The notes below the pieces were generated by a model that saw only the letters and a list, made by a program, of their open reading frames with translations, did no database searches and was not told the origin of the DNA. Below, piece by piece: positions 9,171-17,267 of a DNA stretch of 64,000 nt (position 1 is its first letter; every line of letters starts with the position of its first letter). Source of the DNA: JADFOJ01 sp041580235 (lineage in GTDB: Bacteria; Planctomycetota; Phycisphaerae; Phycisphaerales; SM1A02); the NCBI GenBank assembly GCA_041580235.1, contig JBFGEG010000002.1:20067-84066 (forward strand), in the 5' to 3' direction. The position numbers were made by a program, and so were the translations under genes.

Positions 9171-10997
9171 GTGGTGACCACGACCCGAACCGGCGATGTT
9201 GCGGGAAGGACGAGCCGTGCGGTTCTCGCCGCCGCGTGTGCTGCCATCGGAGCCGGGCTCGCGACCCCACCCGTGCAAGCCGGCCCGGTGACGGCCCAGG
9301 CGGCCATCGCCGAGCCCCTGCCGGACCTGACCGCTGACGAGCTTGCTCGCTTTCTCGTCGGCAAGCAGCAGTACATGCGCGACCTGCCCGTCGAGGAGGG
9401 GCTCGGACCGATCTTCAATCAGACCGCGTGCGGGGACTGCCACCTCAACCCGGTGGGCGCCACCGGAACCCAGAAGGTCTTCCGGGCCGGTTTCGAGGAC
9501 AAGTTCGGCTTCGACCCACTGGCGGACATCGGCGGGCCGCTGTTCCAGCTGCAGGCGATCAGCGACGAGTGCCGTGAGGACCCGTCAGGCTTCTTCAACG
9601 TGTCCACGGACCGCGTCACCAACGGCATGACGGGCTATGGCCTGGTCGAGGCGATCGAGGATTGTGACATTCTGGCCGCCCGGGACGCCCAGCCCCCGGC
9701 GATCCAGGGGACGGCGCACATGGTCGCCCCCGTGGAGCCCGATCCCGTGGGCGCGCCATGCGATCCCGAGACGCTGCGTGTCGGCCGCTTCGGCTGGAAG
9801 GCGCAGGTGGCCACCATCCTGACGTTCTCCGCGGACGCGAGCGTCCAGGAGATGGGGCTCACCAACGAGTTCTTCCAGGCCGACAACGACCCCAACGGCA
9901 TCAACCCGCCCAGCCTGGGGGATCCCGACTTCTGCGACACGGTGGCCGATCCGGAGGACAACGTGTCCCTCGGCAACGGTATTGACCGCAACTTCATCGA
10001 CGTCGTCACGGACTTCCAGCGGTTCATGACGAACCCGCCGCAGACGCCGCAGCACACGCATCCCAACCCCGCCGCCACGAGCGGAATGGGCATGTCCGGC
10101 GAGGAGATCTTCAACAGCATCGGGTGCAACGGCTGTCACATCCCCTCGTGGACGACGTCGAGCGATGCCGGCCTTGAAGCGGCGCTGCGGAGCAAGGTGA
10201 TCCGCCCCTACTCCGACTTCCTCGTGCACGGCATGGGGCTCAACGGCGACGGCATCCCCGACGGTGACGCCGGCGCCACCCAGCTCAAGACGCCGCCCCT
10301 GTGGGGTCTCTGGCAACGACAGGAGCTGTGGCACAGCGGTATCTTCTCGGGCGACTTCGACACGCGCGTCACCGCCGCCATCGACGCGCACGACGACGGC
10401 ATCGGACTCAGCCAGGGTGAGGCGGCCGCCCAGGCATTCGCGGCGCTGCCCGCCGGCGACAAGACGGCCCTGCTGGCCTTTCTCGCCTCGCTCGGTCGGC
10501 GCGAGTTCGACCTCAACCGCGACGACCTCATCCGGGTCAATGATTTCGCCGCCGCCGGCATCCCGGCCCCCGGCGCCGGCTCCGGGTCCTTCAGGGACTG
10601 TTTCGGAGGCGGCCCCTACTCCGCAGACGACCCGTGTGCCATCCACGACGTGGATCAGGACACGGACGTCGACATGGATGACTTCGCGGTGTTCATGAGC
10701 GTGTACCAGGGCTTGCGGCGGGACTGCAACGAGAATGCCGTCCTGGACTTTGTCGATATCCTCAACGGCGGCCTCGATGTCGATGACAACGGCATTCTCG
10801 ACGAGTGCGAGCCCACCTGCACCGCCGACGCCAACGGCGACGCCGACGTCGGCATCAGCGAGTTCATGGGTGTGCTCGGCACCTGGGGCGACTGCGCTGG
10901 CGGCCTGGAGCCCTGCCCCTACGACTTCGACGGCGACGGCACGGTCGGGATCCAGGACTTCCTCCTGTCCCTCGGCAAGTGGGGCGCCTGTCCGTAA
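9171..10997 (+). CDS. Exported di-heme oxidoreductase (DHOR) with C-terminal dockerin-like domain
   Basis: 608 residues from GTG 9171; ATG 9150 would add seven. The signal peptide has its hydrophobic core around ~15-35. The DHOR (DUF1111) domain spans ~50-450, with two c-type heme sites: CGDCH at residue 87 (in GLGPIFNQTACGDCH) and CNGCH at 319. The family is related to MauG/cytochrome c peroxidases and is thought to be periplasmic or surface redox enzymes; the substrate is unknown. Then come EF-hand-like loops (DVDQDTDVDMDDF; DDNGILDECE) and a C-terminal dockerin-like pair (GDADVGISEFMGVLGTWG; DGDGTVGIQDFLLSLGKWG). The paralogue follows in tandem after a terminator. Confidence 0.87.
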   Translation: MVTTTRTGDVAGRTSRAVLAAACAAIGAGLATPPVQAGPVTAQAAIAEPLPDLTADELARFLVGKQQYMRDLPVEEGLGPIFNQTACGDCHLNPVGATGTQKVFRAGFEDKFGFDPLADIGGPLFQLQAISDECREDPSGFFNVSTDRVTNGMTGYGLVEAIEDCDILAARDAQPPAIQGTAHMVAPVEPDPVGAPCDPETLRVGRFGWKAQVATILTFSADASVQEMGLTNEFFQADNDPNGINPPSLGDPDFCDTVADPEDNVSLGNGIDRNFIDVVTDFQRFMTNPPQTPQHTHPNPAATSGMGMSGEEIFNSIGCNGCHIPSWTTSSDAGLEAALRSKVIRPYSDFLVHGMGLNGDGIPDGDAGATQLKTPPLWGLWQRQELWHSGIFSGDFDTRVTAAIDAHDDGIGLSQGEAAAQAFAALPAGDKTALLAFLASLGRREFDLNRDDLIRVNDFAAAGIPAPGAGSGSFRDCFGGGPYSADDPCAIHDVDQDTDVDMDDFAVFMSVYQGLRRDCNENAVLDFVDILNGGLDVDDNGILDECEPTCTADANGDADVGISEFMGVLGTWGDCAGGLEPCPYDFDGDGTVGIQDFLLSLGKWGACP

Positions 10998-11027
10998 ATC
11001 ACCGCAAGGCACTCAGATACAGCCTGA

Positions 11028-11056
11028 ACCCCCGGTCCCGCCGACCGGGGGTTTTT
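11028..11056 (+). terminator. Intrinsic terminator after first DHOR gene
   Basis: A perfect 9-bp stem (ACCCCCGGT / ACCGGGGGT) with a 7-base loop is followed by TTTTT, 31 bases after the stop of the first DHOR gene. This is the clearest intrinsic terminator in the window, and it separates transcription of the two tandem paralogues. Confidence 0.9.
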
Positions 11057-11161
11057 GACGTGTCCTTCCAGCGGCTGGCACGGGCGGCCGGCCTCCGGTA
11101 CGCTCGGGACTGCGGCAGACGCCACCGGCCGTGGGACCGTGGGCTGACGACAGGCCGCGCC

Positions 11162-11168
11162 AGGGGGA
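11162..11168 (+). promoter_or_regulatory. Shine-Dalgarno AGGGGGA selecting a GTG start
   Basis: AGGGGGA lies 7 bases before GTG 11176. The frame is open 45 bases further upstream, but the GTG start gives a clean signal peptide beginning MRITGGSAVYF. Confidence 0.5.
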
Positions 11169-11175
11169 TGTGCCA

Positions 11176-12924
11176 GTGAGAATCACGGGCGGGAGCGCTG
11201 TCTACTTCGCTGTGGGTGCCGTCGGGGTGGTGGCCGCGACGACTCGCGCCGGGCACGTCGCGGCCCAGCCGGCAGCGGGCGCACCGTTGTCGGGACTGAC
11301 CGCCCAGCAGCTCGTCCGGTTCGACACGGGCAAGGCACGGTTTGCGCGGAGCTTCAGTGAACCGGAGGGGCTCGGCCCGATCTTCAACAAGACGGCGTGC
11401 AGTGATTGCCACGACTCGCCCTTCGGCGGCGCCGGCACGGAGACGGTCCTATGGGCCGGCGCCAACAACAAGAGCGGATTCGATCCTCTCGAGGAGCTCG
11501 GCGGCTCGCTCTTTCAGATGCAGGCGACGAGTGACATCTGTGAGGAGAGCCCGCCCCCCTTCGCCAACGTGATCAGCCAGCGGGTCACCACCGGCACGTT
11601 GGGCTACGGGCTCATCGAGGCCATCCCCGACGGCGACATCCTGGCCAACGCCGATGCGGACGATTCCGATGCGGACGGGATCAGCGGCCGCGCCCACCTC
11701 GTCGAAGCGCTGGAGGACCAGTGCACGCCGTGCGAGCCCGGCGAGCTGCATGTGGGCCGCTTCGGCTTGAAGGCGCAGGTGGCCACGGTCCTGACGTTCG
11801 CGGCCGAAGAGTCCGTAAACCAGCTGGGTATCACGAACCGCTTCCGCGGCCAGGACAGCGATCCCAACGGCGACAATCCGCCGAGCCTCGCAGCGCCGGA
11901 CAACTGCGACACGATCCCCGACCCCGAGGACGGGGTCTCCTTCGGCAACGGCATCGACCGGGAGTTCATCGACGTGGTCACGGACTTCCAGCGCTTCCTG
12001 GCGGCGCCGCCCCAGACGCCGAGATCCGGTATGGCGGGCGAGCAGCGTTTTGTGGCGATCGGCTGCGCGGACTGCCACGTGCCGGCCTTCATCACCGGCT
12101 GCGATGAGCAGATCGAGCAGGCTCTGCGTTGCCGGACGATCACGCCCTACTCGGACTTCCTGCTGCATGACATGGGGCTCAACGGCGAGCCCATCCCCCA
12201 GGGCGCGGCCGGGTCGGGGGAGGTCAAGACGCCACCGCTGTGGGGGCTGACCCTGCGCCCCGCCCTGTGGCACGACGGGCGCTTCAACTCCGGTGCGTTC
12301 GCCGAGCGCACGCTCGGTGCCATAGCGGCTCACGACGACGGGCTGGGTCTGAGCGAGGCCGCGGCCGCCGCCCAGGCCTTCGAGTCGCTGCCCGCGGCGG
12401 AGAAGGCCGCCGTGCTGTCGTTTCTCGGCTCCCTGGGCCGGCGCGAGTTTGACGTCAACCTGGATCACGACGTGACGATCGTCGACTTCCACTTCTTCGG
12501 CGGCCCTGACGCTTTCGCGACGTGCTTCGGGAGCGGCCCCGTCACCGCCGACGACCCTTGCGCGTTGCATGATGTCGACCGGGACGGAGAAGTAGACGAC
12601 GCCGACCTCGAAGTGTTCCTGTCCGTCTACGCCGGGCAGCGCAGTGACTGCAACGCCAACGACGTCCTGGACATGATCGACATCCTGGACGAGACCAGCG
12701 TCGACGCCGACAACGACGGCATCCCCGACGAGTGCCAGCCGACGTGCCCGGCCGATTCGGACGGCGACGCCCTGGTGGGCATCACCGAGTTTCTCGGCGT
12801 CCTCGGCATGTGGGGCACGTGTCCGCCGCTGCCCGCCCCGTGCCCCTACGATCTGACCGGGGACGGCGTGGTCGGAACCGAGGACTTCCTGACCGTGATC
12901 GGCTTCTGGGGGACGTGCCCCTAG
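11176..12924 (+). CDS. Second exported di-heme oxidoreductase with C-terminal dockerin-like domain
   Basis: 582 residues, a tandem paralogue of the gene at 9171-10997 with the same domain order. Signal peptide ~1-30. DHOR domain with heme sites CSDCH (residue 75, in GLGPIFNKTACSDCH) and CADCH (residue 297). An EF-hand-like hinge follows (DVDRDGEVDDADLEVF; DADNDGIPDECQ). The C-terminal dockerin-like pair is DSDGDALVGITEFLGVLGMWG and TGDGVVGTEDFLTVIGFWG. Many stretches match the paralogue closely (FGNGIDREFIDVVTDFQRF; RTITPYSDFLLHDMGLNG). Start set by the ribosome site at 11162. Divergence in the loops may reflect a different substrate (inference). Confidence 0.87.
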   Translation: MRITGGSAVYFAVGAVGVVAATTRAGHVAAQPAAGAPLSGLTAQQLVRFDTGKARFARSFSEPEGLGPIFNKTACSDCHDSPFGGAGTETVLWAGANNKSGFDPLEELGGSLFQMQATSDICEESPPPFANVISQRVTTGTLGYGLIEAIPDGDILANADADDSDADGISGRAHLVEALEDQCTPCEPGELHVGRFGLKAQVATVLTFAAEESVNQLGITNRFRGQDSDPNGDNPPSLAAPDNCDTIPDPEDGVSFGNGIDREFIDVVTDFQRFLAAPPQTPRSGMAGEQRFVAIGCADCHVPAFITGCDEQIEQALRCRTITPYSDFLLHDMGLNGEPIPQGAAGSGEVKTPPLWGLTLRPALWHDGRFNSGAFAERTLGAIAAHDDGLGLSEAAAAAQAFESLPAAEKAAVLSFLGSLGRREFDVNLDHDVTIVDFHFFGGPDAFATCFGSGPVTADDPCALHDVDRDGEVDDADLEVFLSVYAGQRSDCNANDVLDMIDILDETSVDADNDGIPDECQPTCPADSDGDALVGITEFLGVLGMWGTCPPLPAPCPYDLTGDGVVGTEDFLTVIGFWGTCP

Positions 12925-12943
12925 AACCTGCGATGCCCCCGCC

Positions 12944-13351
12944 TCAGAGCAGCGATTCGTTGTCGTCTTCGGCGGTCGCTTCGGGCGCGGGGGTGGTCTT
13001 CTTCTTCTTGCGACGGCCGGTTGATTTCGACTTGGGCTTGGTCGCACCCAGCAGCTTCTTGATGTTCGGGTTGGAGCTGAGCAGGCCCTTGAATGCCTTG
13101 GCCTGCTCCTTCTCGAGCTCGGCGATCATGACCTCGAGCTCCTTAATCTCGCTTCGCTTTTCCTGAAGCTGCTCCTTGAGGCTGATGATCCGATCGTTGA
13201 AGTCCCCCAGGGCCCGATCGATCTGCTCGCCCAGGGAGTCGGCGTCGTCGTGTTGCGAAGAAGGCGTGTGGCCGGAATCGGCCTGGCCCCCCGCCGTCCG
13301 TCCCGCCGCCACGTCCGCCGGGTTGTTCCACCAGCCCTGGCTCGTATCCAT
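12944..13351 (-). CDS. Small coiled-coil protein with basic tail
   Basis: 135 residues. N-terminal ~35 residues are disordered-looking. Residues ~40-90 form a predicted coiled coil (LKEQLQEKRSEIKELEVMIAELEKEQ). The tail (KPKSKSTGRRKKKK) is highly basic, then acidic. No signal peptide. The basic tail suggests binding to nucleic acid or another acidic partner, but this is inference. Family not recognised. It ends 19 bp from the convergent DHOR gene. Confidence 0.6.
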   Translation of the reverse strand: MDTSQGWWNNPADVAAGRTAGGQADSGHTPSSQHDDADSLGEQIDRALGDFNDRIISLKEQLQEKRSEIKELEVMIAELEKEQAKAFKGLLSSNPNIKKLLGATKPKSKSTGRRKKKKTTPAPEATAEDDNESLL

Positions 13352-13529
13352 CGTCAGCTCCTTTGCTTGCCTCGTACCCGACTGCCATCAGCCGCCCCAT
13401 AACCTCCTCGCGCGGGGAGCGGTCCGATAGACATCGGCCCGGGGACGGCGGGTCTGAAGGCGATTGTCGCCTTGCCGGGGCTGCCGCGAGACGACGCGTC
13501 ACGGCTCCCCGCGTCCCCGCCCGCACCAT

Positions 13530-13546
13530 TCGCCGACATTCGGCGA
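13530..13546. repeat. Perfect 7-bp inverted repeat in divergent intergenic region
   Basis: TCGCCGA-CAT-TCGGCGA is a perfect short palindrome between the divergent genes at 13351 and 13623. It could be an operator or a short hairpin. It is short enough to arise by chance in GC-rich DNA. Confidence 0.3.
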
Positions 13547-13622
13547 GGCGACCAAAGCGGGCGGTGGAGAATGTCGATCTGTGGCGAAGATCAAGTCGTG
13601 TCTACATTCAAGATTGGGTGGG

Positions 13623-14468
13623 ATGATGATCCAGGTCAGACTCGTCGCGGTCGGTCTTTTGTGCTCGCTGGCTCCTTTCGCAGCCGCCTTCGGTCAGGCC
13701 CCGGCCGGTAAGGACGCGGCAAACGTCCAGCCGCCGGCGACGGTCGAGCCGGATCCCGCGCCGCTGATGGCGCCCGGAGTAGCCAACGATCTGACAACCG
13801 ATTTCTCGAGAGCGTTCACGTCAGCGCCGCTTGCCTCCGACGGCCCGGCGGCCGCGCTGCAGGCGACCGACGCATACGTGTTCGACAACGGTCCGTACGT
13901 GATCGGTTACATCGGCACCTCGACCATTGACGGCGACCTGGACGGCACCACGATCCTGTCGGCCCCGGATCTCCCCGACCTCCTGTTCGTTCCCGAGCTG
14001 GACACCGGCGTCGGCTTCGGAATCGGGCTGGGGTATCGGATCGACGAGTTTGCTTTCGAGTTCAACTTCATGAGAACGATGTATGACACCGATTTCGGTG
14101 GCGTTCCGTTCGACGAGGCGGCGCTCAACGCGTTCAACTTCGACGTCAAGTACTTCTTCAGCCTCAATGATCCGCTGCAGCCGTTCATTCTCGCCGGTCT
14201 CGTGCTCCCCTGGCTGGATGTCGAGAACGGGTCGGTCGATCCCGGCCCCCCGCGCACCAGTGACGCCAGCTACACGGGCGTCGGCGCGAACCTCGGCGGC
14301 GGCTTCAACTTCTACTTGACACCGCAGATCGCGCTCGTCGTGCAGGGTGGATACCGGATCATGTACTTCACGAGCGTCAAGGGAGCCTCCGACGACCGGC
14401 GGTCCGTGAACGACAACCTCGATGCGAGCGGCTTCTTTGCGTCGGGGGGGATCAGCTTCAGCTTCTAG
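13623..14468 (+). CDS. Outer-membrane beta-barrel protein
   Basis: 281 residues. Signal peptide ~1-25 (VRLVAVGLLCSLAPFAAAFGQ), then a ~60-residue linker. From about residue 75, alternating amphipathic strands (FGIGLGYRIDEFAFEFNFM; PFILAGLVLPWLDVENG; GVGANLGGGFNFYLTPQIAL) end in the C-terminal FASGGISFSF, with the terminal Phe typical of BAM-assembled barrels. Small-barrel family (OmpW/OmpA-like), function unknown. A -10-like TACATT at 13603 would give a very short leader. Adjacent ATGs at 13623 and 13626 are both possible starts. Confidence 0.8.
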   Translation: MMIQVRLVAVGLLCSLAPFAAAFGQAPAGKDAANVQPPATVEPDPAPLMAPGVANDLTTDFSRAFTSAPLASDGPAAALQATDAYVFDNGPYVIGYIGTSTIDGDLDGTTILSAPDLPDLLFVPELDTGVGFGIGLGYRIDEFAFEFNFMRTMYDTDFGGVPFDEAALNAFNFDVKYFFSLNDPLQPFILAGLVLPWLDVENGSVDPGPPRTSDASYTGVGANLGGGFNFYLTPQIALVVQGGYRIMYFTSVKGASDDRRSVNDNLDASGFFASGGISFSF

Positions 14469-14498
14469 ACCGCTCCGTCATACGTAAAGCATGGGTGC

Positions 14499-14521
14499 CA
14501 CGGGCGGCGTGACCGCCCGTG
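14499..14521 (+). terminator. Strong hairpin after the beta-barrel gene
   Basis: A perfect 9-bp stem (CACGGGCGG / CCGCCCGTG) with a 5-base loop lies 30 bases after the stop codon. There is no U tract, so it may be a weak or Rho-assisted terminator or only a 3'-end stabilising hairpin. Confidence 0.45.
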
Positions 14522-14639
14522 CAGATCACCGCGTGCTCGCGGGGACGAATCCCCAGCCCGCACAGGTCGGTCGGTTTGTCAGATGAGACGGTGTCGTGAC
14601 GCAAACGGGGCTGGCTCGCCGGGCGCGGCGAGAGCACGG

Positions 14640-14668
14640 TTGCTGCCCGTCCGGCCGCCACTTAGAAT
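14640..14668 (+). promoter_or_regulatory. Promoter with -35 TTGCTG and -10 TAGAAT, leaderless
   Basis: TTGCTG (14640-14645) and TAGAAT (14663-14668) are separated by 17 bp, a good sigma-70-type match. The -10 box ends 8 bases before ATG 14677, so the predicted transcription start falls at or beside the start codon. No ribosome site is possible, so the mRNA is probably leaderless. Confidence 0.65.
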
Positions 14669-14676
14669 CGGCGGCG

Positions 14677-15192
14677 ATGGATCACGACAAGCTCATTCGG
14701 ACGCCCGACGCGCTGGACGACGTGGTCCGCGCACTGCGGGCCGACCACAAGTCAATTGCGCTGACCAACGGCTGCTATGAGATCCTTCACGTCGGTCACC
14801 TGCGATCCCTCCAGTCCGCCCGGCAGCAGAGCGATTGCCTGATCGTCGCCATCAACTCCGACGCGTCCACCCGCCGGTACAAGGGTCCGGGCCACCCGGC
14901 GGTTCCCGAGAACGAGCGGGCGGAGATCCTCGCCGGCCTGGAGTGCGTGGACTATGTGTACATCTTCGACGAGCCGACCGTGGACGGGCTGCTGGAGCAG
15001 ATTCGCCCGGACGCCTACTGCAAGGGTCCCGAGTACACCATGGAGAACCTGCCGGAGCGGGAGACGCTGAAGCGTCTCGGCGGCACGCTCGTTACGGTCG
15101 GGGATCCGAAAGACCACTCCACCACGGAGCTGATCCAGAGGATCGCGAGGCTGCACGCTGAAGCCGGCGCGTCGTGCTCCACGCACAGCTGA
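14677..15192 (+). CDS. rfaE2: D-glycero-beta-D-manno-heptose 1-phosphate adenylyltransferase (RfaE domain II)
   Basis: 171 residues. Nucleotidyltransferase of the cytidylyltransferase-like superfamily: NGCYEILHVGHLRSLQSA has the HxGH nucleotide-binding motif, and NSDASTRRYKGPGHPAVP, then VDYVYIFDEPT and IRPDAYCKG follow family order. The end (DHSTTELIQRI) is typical of RfaE domain II (HldE C-terminal half). It would make ADP-heptose from heptose-1-phosphate and ATP in the cytosol. The kinase half of HldE is absent, so a separate kinase is expected elsewhere. hldD and waaF lie 2-4 kb away. Its TGA overlaps the ATG of the Nudix gene (TGATG). Confidence 0.87.
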   Translation: MDHDKLIRTPDALDDVVRALRADHKSIALTNGCYEILHVGHLRSLQSARQQSDCLIVAINSDASTRRYKGPGHPAVPENERAEILAGLECVDYVYIFDEPTVDGLLEQIRPDAYCKGPEYTMENLPERETLKRLGGTLVTVGDPKDHSTTELIQRIARLHAEAGASCSTHS

Positions 15193-15770
15193 TGCCCATG
15201 CATGTCGAGATCACACGCAGCCGCCGGATCTACGACGGGTTCCTGAAGCTCGATCAGGCCTACCTGTGCCACGAACGGCCCGACGGGCAGATGAGTCCGG
15301 AGCTGATGCGTCTCAACGTCGAGCGGGGCGACGGCGCGGCGGTGCTTCTGTTCAATCGCACGGCGAACACGATCGTCCTCACACGGCAGTTCCGCTACGC
15401 CAGCTGGAAGCGAGGCGACGGCGGGAGCATCCTCGAGATCCCGGCCGGCATCGTTGGGCCGGATCGCCGCCCCGAAGAGGTGGCGCGGGATGAGCTCGCC
15501 GAGGAGGTCGGGTACCACGCCGGGGACCTGCGGTTCGTTCAGATGTTCTACGCGTCGCCGGGCAGCTCGACGGAGCGTGTGTTCCTCTACTTCGCCCAAG
15601 CCACCGACGACCACAAGGTCTCTGATGGCGGCGGGGTGGCCGACGAGCAGGAGTACATCGAGGTCGTCGAGATTCCCGTCGACGATCTGCTGCGGATGCT
15701 CGACGAAGGCGAGTTGACCGACGCCAAGACGATCATCGCCCTGCAGTGGCTCCGCAGTCAGAGGAAGTAA
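15192..15770 (+). CDS. Nudix hydrolase, NudK/ADP-ribose pyrophosphatase-like
   Basis: 192 residues. The overall pattern fits the NudK (GDP-mannose pyrophosphatase) / ADP-ribose pyrophosphatase branch: RGDGAAVLLFNRTANTIVLTRQFRYASW, then the Nudix box region GIVGPDRRPEEVARDELAEEVGY, then ASPGSSTERVFLYFAQATDD. The EExG core is present, but the box reads RDELAEEVG, so the usual Arg of REL is shifted by one residue. It probably hydrolyses a nucleotide sugar or ADP-ribose, perhaps trimming surplus ADP-heptose (inference from coupling to rfaE2). Its end overlaps the convergent radical SAM gene by 13 bp. Confidence 0.85.
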   Translation: MPMHVEITRSRRIYDGFLKLDQAYLCHERPDGQMSPELMRLNVERGDGAAVLLFNRTANTIVLTRQFRYASWKRGDGGSILEIPAGIVGPDRRPEEVARDELAEEVGYHAGDLRFVQMFYASPGSSTERVFLYFAQATDDHKVSDGGGVADEQEYIEVVEIPVDDLLRMLDEGELTDAKTIIALQWLRSQRK

Positions 15771-17125
15771 TCGGGCTCGCGCTGGTAATCCGGCTCGATC
15801 CCGTCGAGCTTCTCCGGATGGCGGATGAGGTCCTCGATCCACCAGTTCACGTGGTTGTAGAGACACGTGACCTGGCGGCACTGTGTCGAGGCATCGAAGG
15901 TCCGCAGGAGGCCGGCCGTGCCTGACAGCGACTCGCGAAACTGCTCGCGGCCCGCGTAGCCGTCCTTGTCGCTGATCCGGCCGTGGGGCTGGTTGCGGTA
16001 CACGGGGCAGTTGTACAGCCCCAGCGGGCTCAGAACCTGGCGGAAGAACTGCATGTGGCACTGCCGCGGCTGCTGCATGAACTGCCGGTAGCTGCCGTTT
16101 TCCAGTACACGCAGGTTGGTCGATTCAAGCACCCGGAACCGGTCCGTCTCGAGACGCTTGGCCTCGTCGAGGTGCCGGCGGATCCGCTCCAGCACGCGCT
16201 CGAAGTTCGACTGGTTGTCGTGAAGATCGACGATCTCCGCGTTGTTCTCCGGCGCGCGGGTGAGAAAGGGCTTGAAGGAGATGTAGTCGAACTCATTCAC
16301 CTTCGCCAGCGTGGCGCCGAGCACGATCTCGTCGAGGTTCTCCACGATCTTCGTGTCGTTGATGAAGGCGCCCTTCCAGGTGATGATGAACGAGAAGCCG
16401 AACTGGAACCGGTCGTTGATCCTCTTGATCCCCGGCACGGTTTCGCAGATGTCCTCGAGCCGGATGGTGCGCCGCGGCTTGTGCATGGCCTGGAACGTGG
16501 GGTCGGTTCCGGAGTCCAGGGACAGCCGCACCCAGTCTTCGGCGCCCAGACAGTCGGCGATCCGGGCGATCTTCTTCTGGCCGGAGCCGTTGGAGACGAT
16601 CGACACCCGCAGATCGAGCGACTTCATGTACCGGATGATCTCCTCGAACTTGCGGTAGAGCGTCGGCTCGCCGCCCCCGATCACGATCACCGACCGCAGT
16701 CCCCGCTCGGCCATGAGACGCAGCGACTCGACGAGGTTCTCGTGCTTGTACTGGAAGGGCTTGTTCAGGATGTCCATGTCGACGCAGTGGTCGCACGCAT
16801 AGTTGCATCCCGTGGTGAGGTCGAGGTTGATCGACACGGGAGCCGCGTCGGGCAGGGCGGAGCCGTCGGGGGGCTCGCCCCCCTGCTCGATGATCCGGCG
16901 GGCCTCGGCCTGGCTCCGCACGTAGTCCTTGAGACGATCGATGAGCTCGGGGTGTCGGAACTTGCCTGCGAAGTCGTGCTTGGGCGCCAGCTCGACGTGC
17001 TTGACCCCCTGCGTGGGCGAGCTCGGCTCCCCGGCCGCGGGCTCCGGCGCCTCAACGATCACGGGCGACCTCGGCTGGGTGACCACCGGCAGGCGAAACG
17101 ACTTGCCACTGTCCGCGTTCGTCAT
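15758..17125 (-). CDS. Radical SAM protein
   Basis: 455 residues. The [4Fe-4S]/SAM motif CNYACDHC has Cys at residues 107, 111 and 114, followed by the GGEP SAM-binding motif (IGGGEPTLYRKFEEIIRYM). The C-terminal third has additional Cys (PRQCHMQFF, LYNCPVYRN, TQCRQVTCLYNHV) that could bind an auxiliary cluster in SPASM fashion. Substrate unknown. The ~95-residue N-terminal extension is partly disordered. It sits in the heptose/LPS locus downstream of waaF after a 142-bp gap, so a role in envelope-sugar or peptide modification is possible (inference). Confidence 0.85.
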   Translation of the reverse strand: MTNADSGKSFRLPVVTQPRSPVIVEAPEPAAGEPSSPTQGVKHVELAPKHDFAGKFRHPELIDRLKDYVRSQAEARRIIEQGGEPPDGSALPDAAPVSINLDLTTGCNYACDHCVDMDILNKPFQYKHENLVESLRLMAERGLRSVIVIGGGEPTLYRKFEEIIRYMKSLDLRVSIVSNGSGQKKIARIADCLGAEDWVRLSLDSGTDPTFQAMHKPRRTIRLEDICETVPGIKRINDRFQFGFSFIITWKGAFINDTKIVENLDEIVLGATLAKVNEFDYISFKPFLTRAPENNAEIVDLHDNQSNFERVLERIRRHLDEAKRLETDRFRVLESTNLRVLENGSYRQFMQQPRQCHMQFFRQVLSPLGLYNCPVYRNQPHGRISDKDGYAGREQFRESLSGTAGLLRTFDASTQCRQVTCLYNHVNWWIEDLIRHPEKLDGIEPDYQREPDYFL

Positions 17126-17267
17126 GAAGTTCGCCTCGAAGGAGCCTTAAGCCGTATCGGCACGCGTGTCGTGCCTGCTCCAGGAGGAGGGCCGCGTGCG
17201 GGGCGGCAGCAGCGCCCGGCCACACGCGGGGGGCATCGGGCGGATACTAGCGGGCCGGCGGTCCGTG

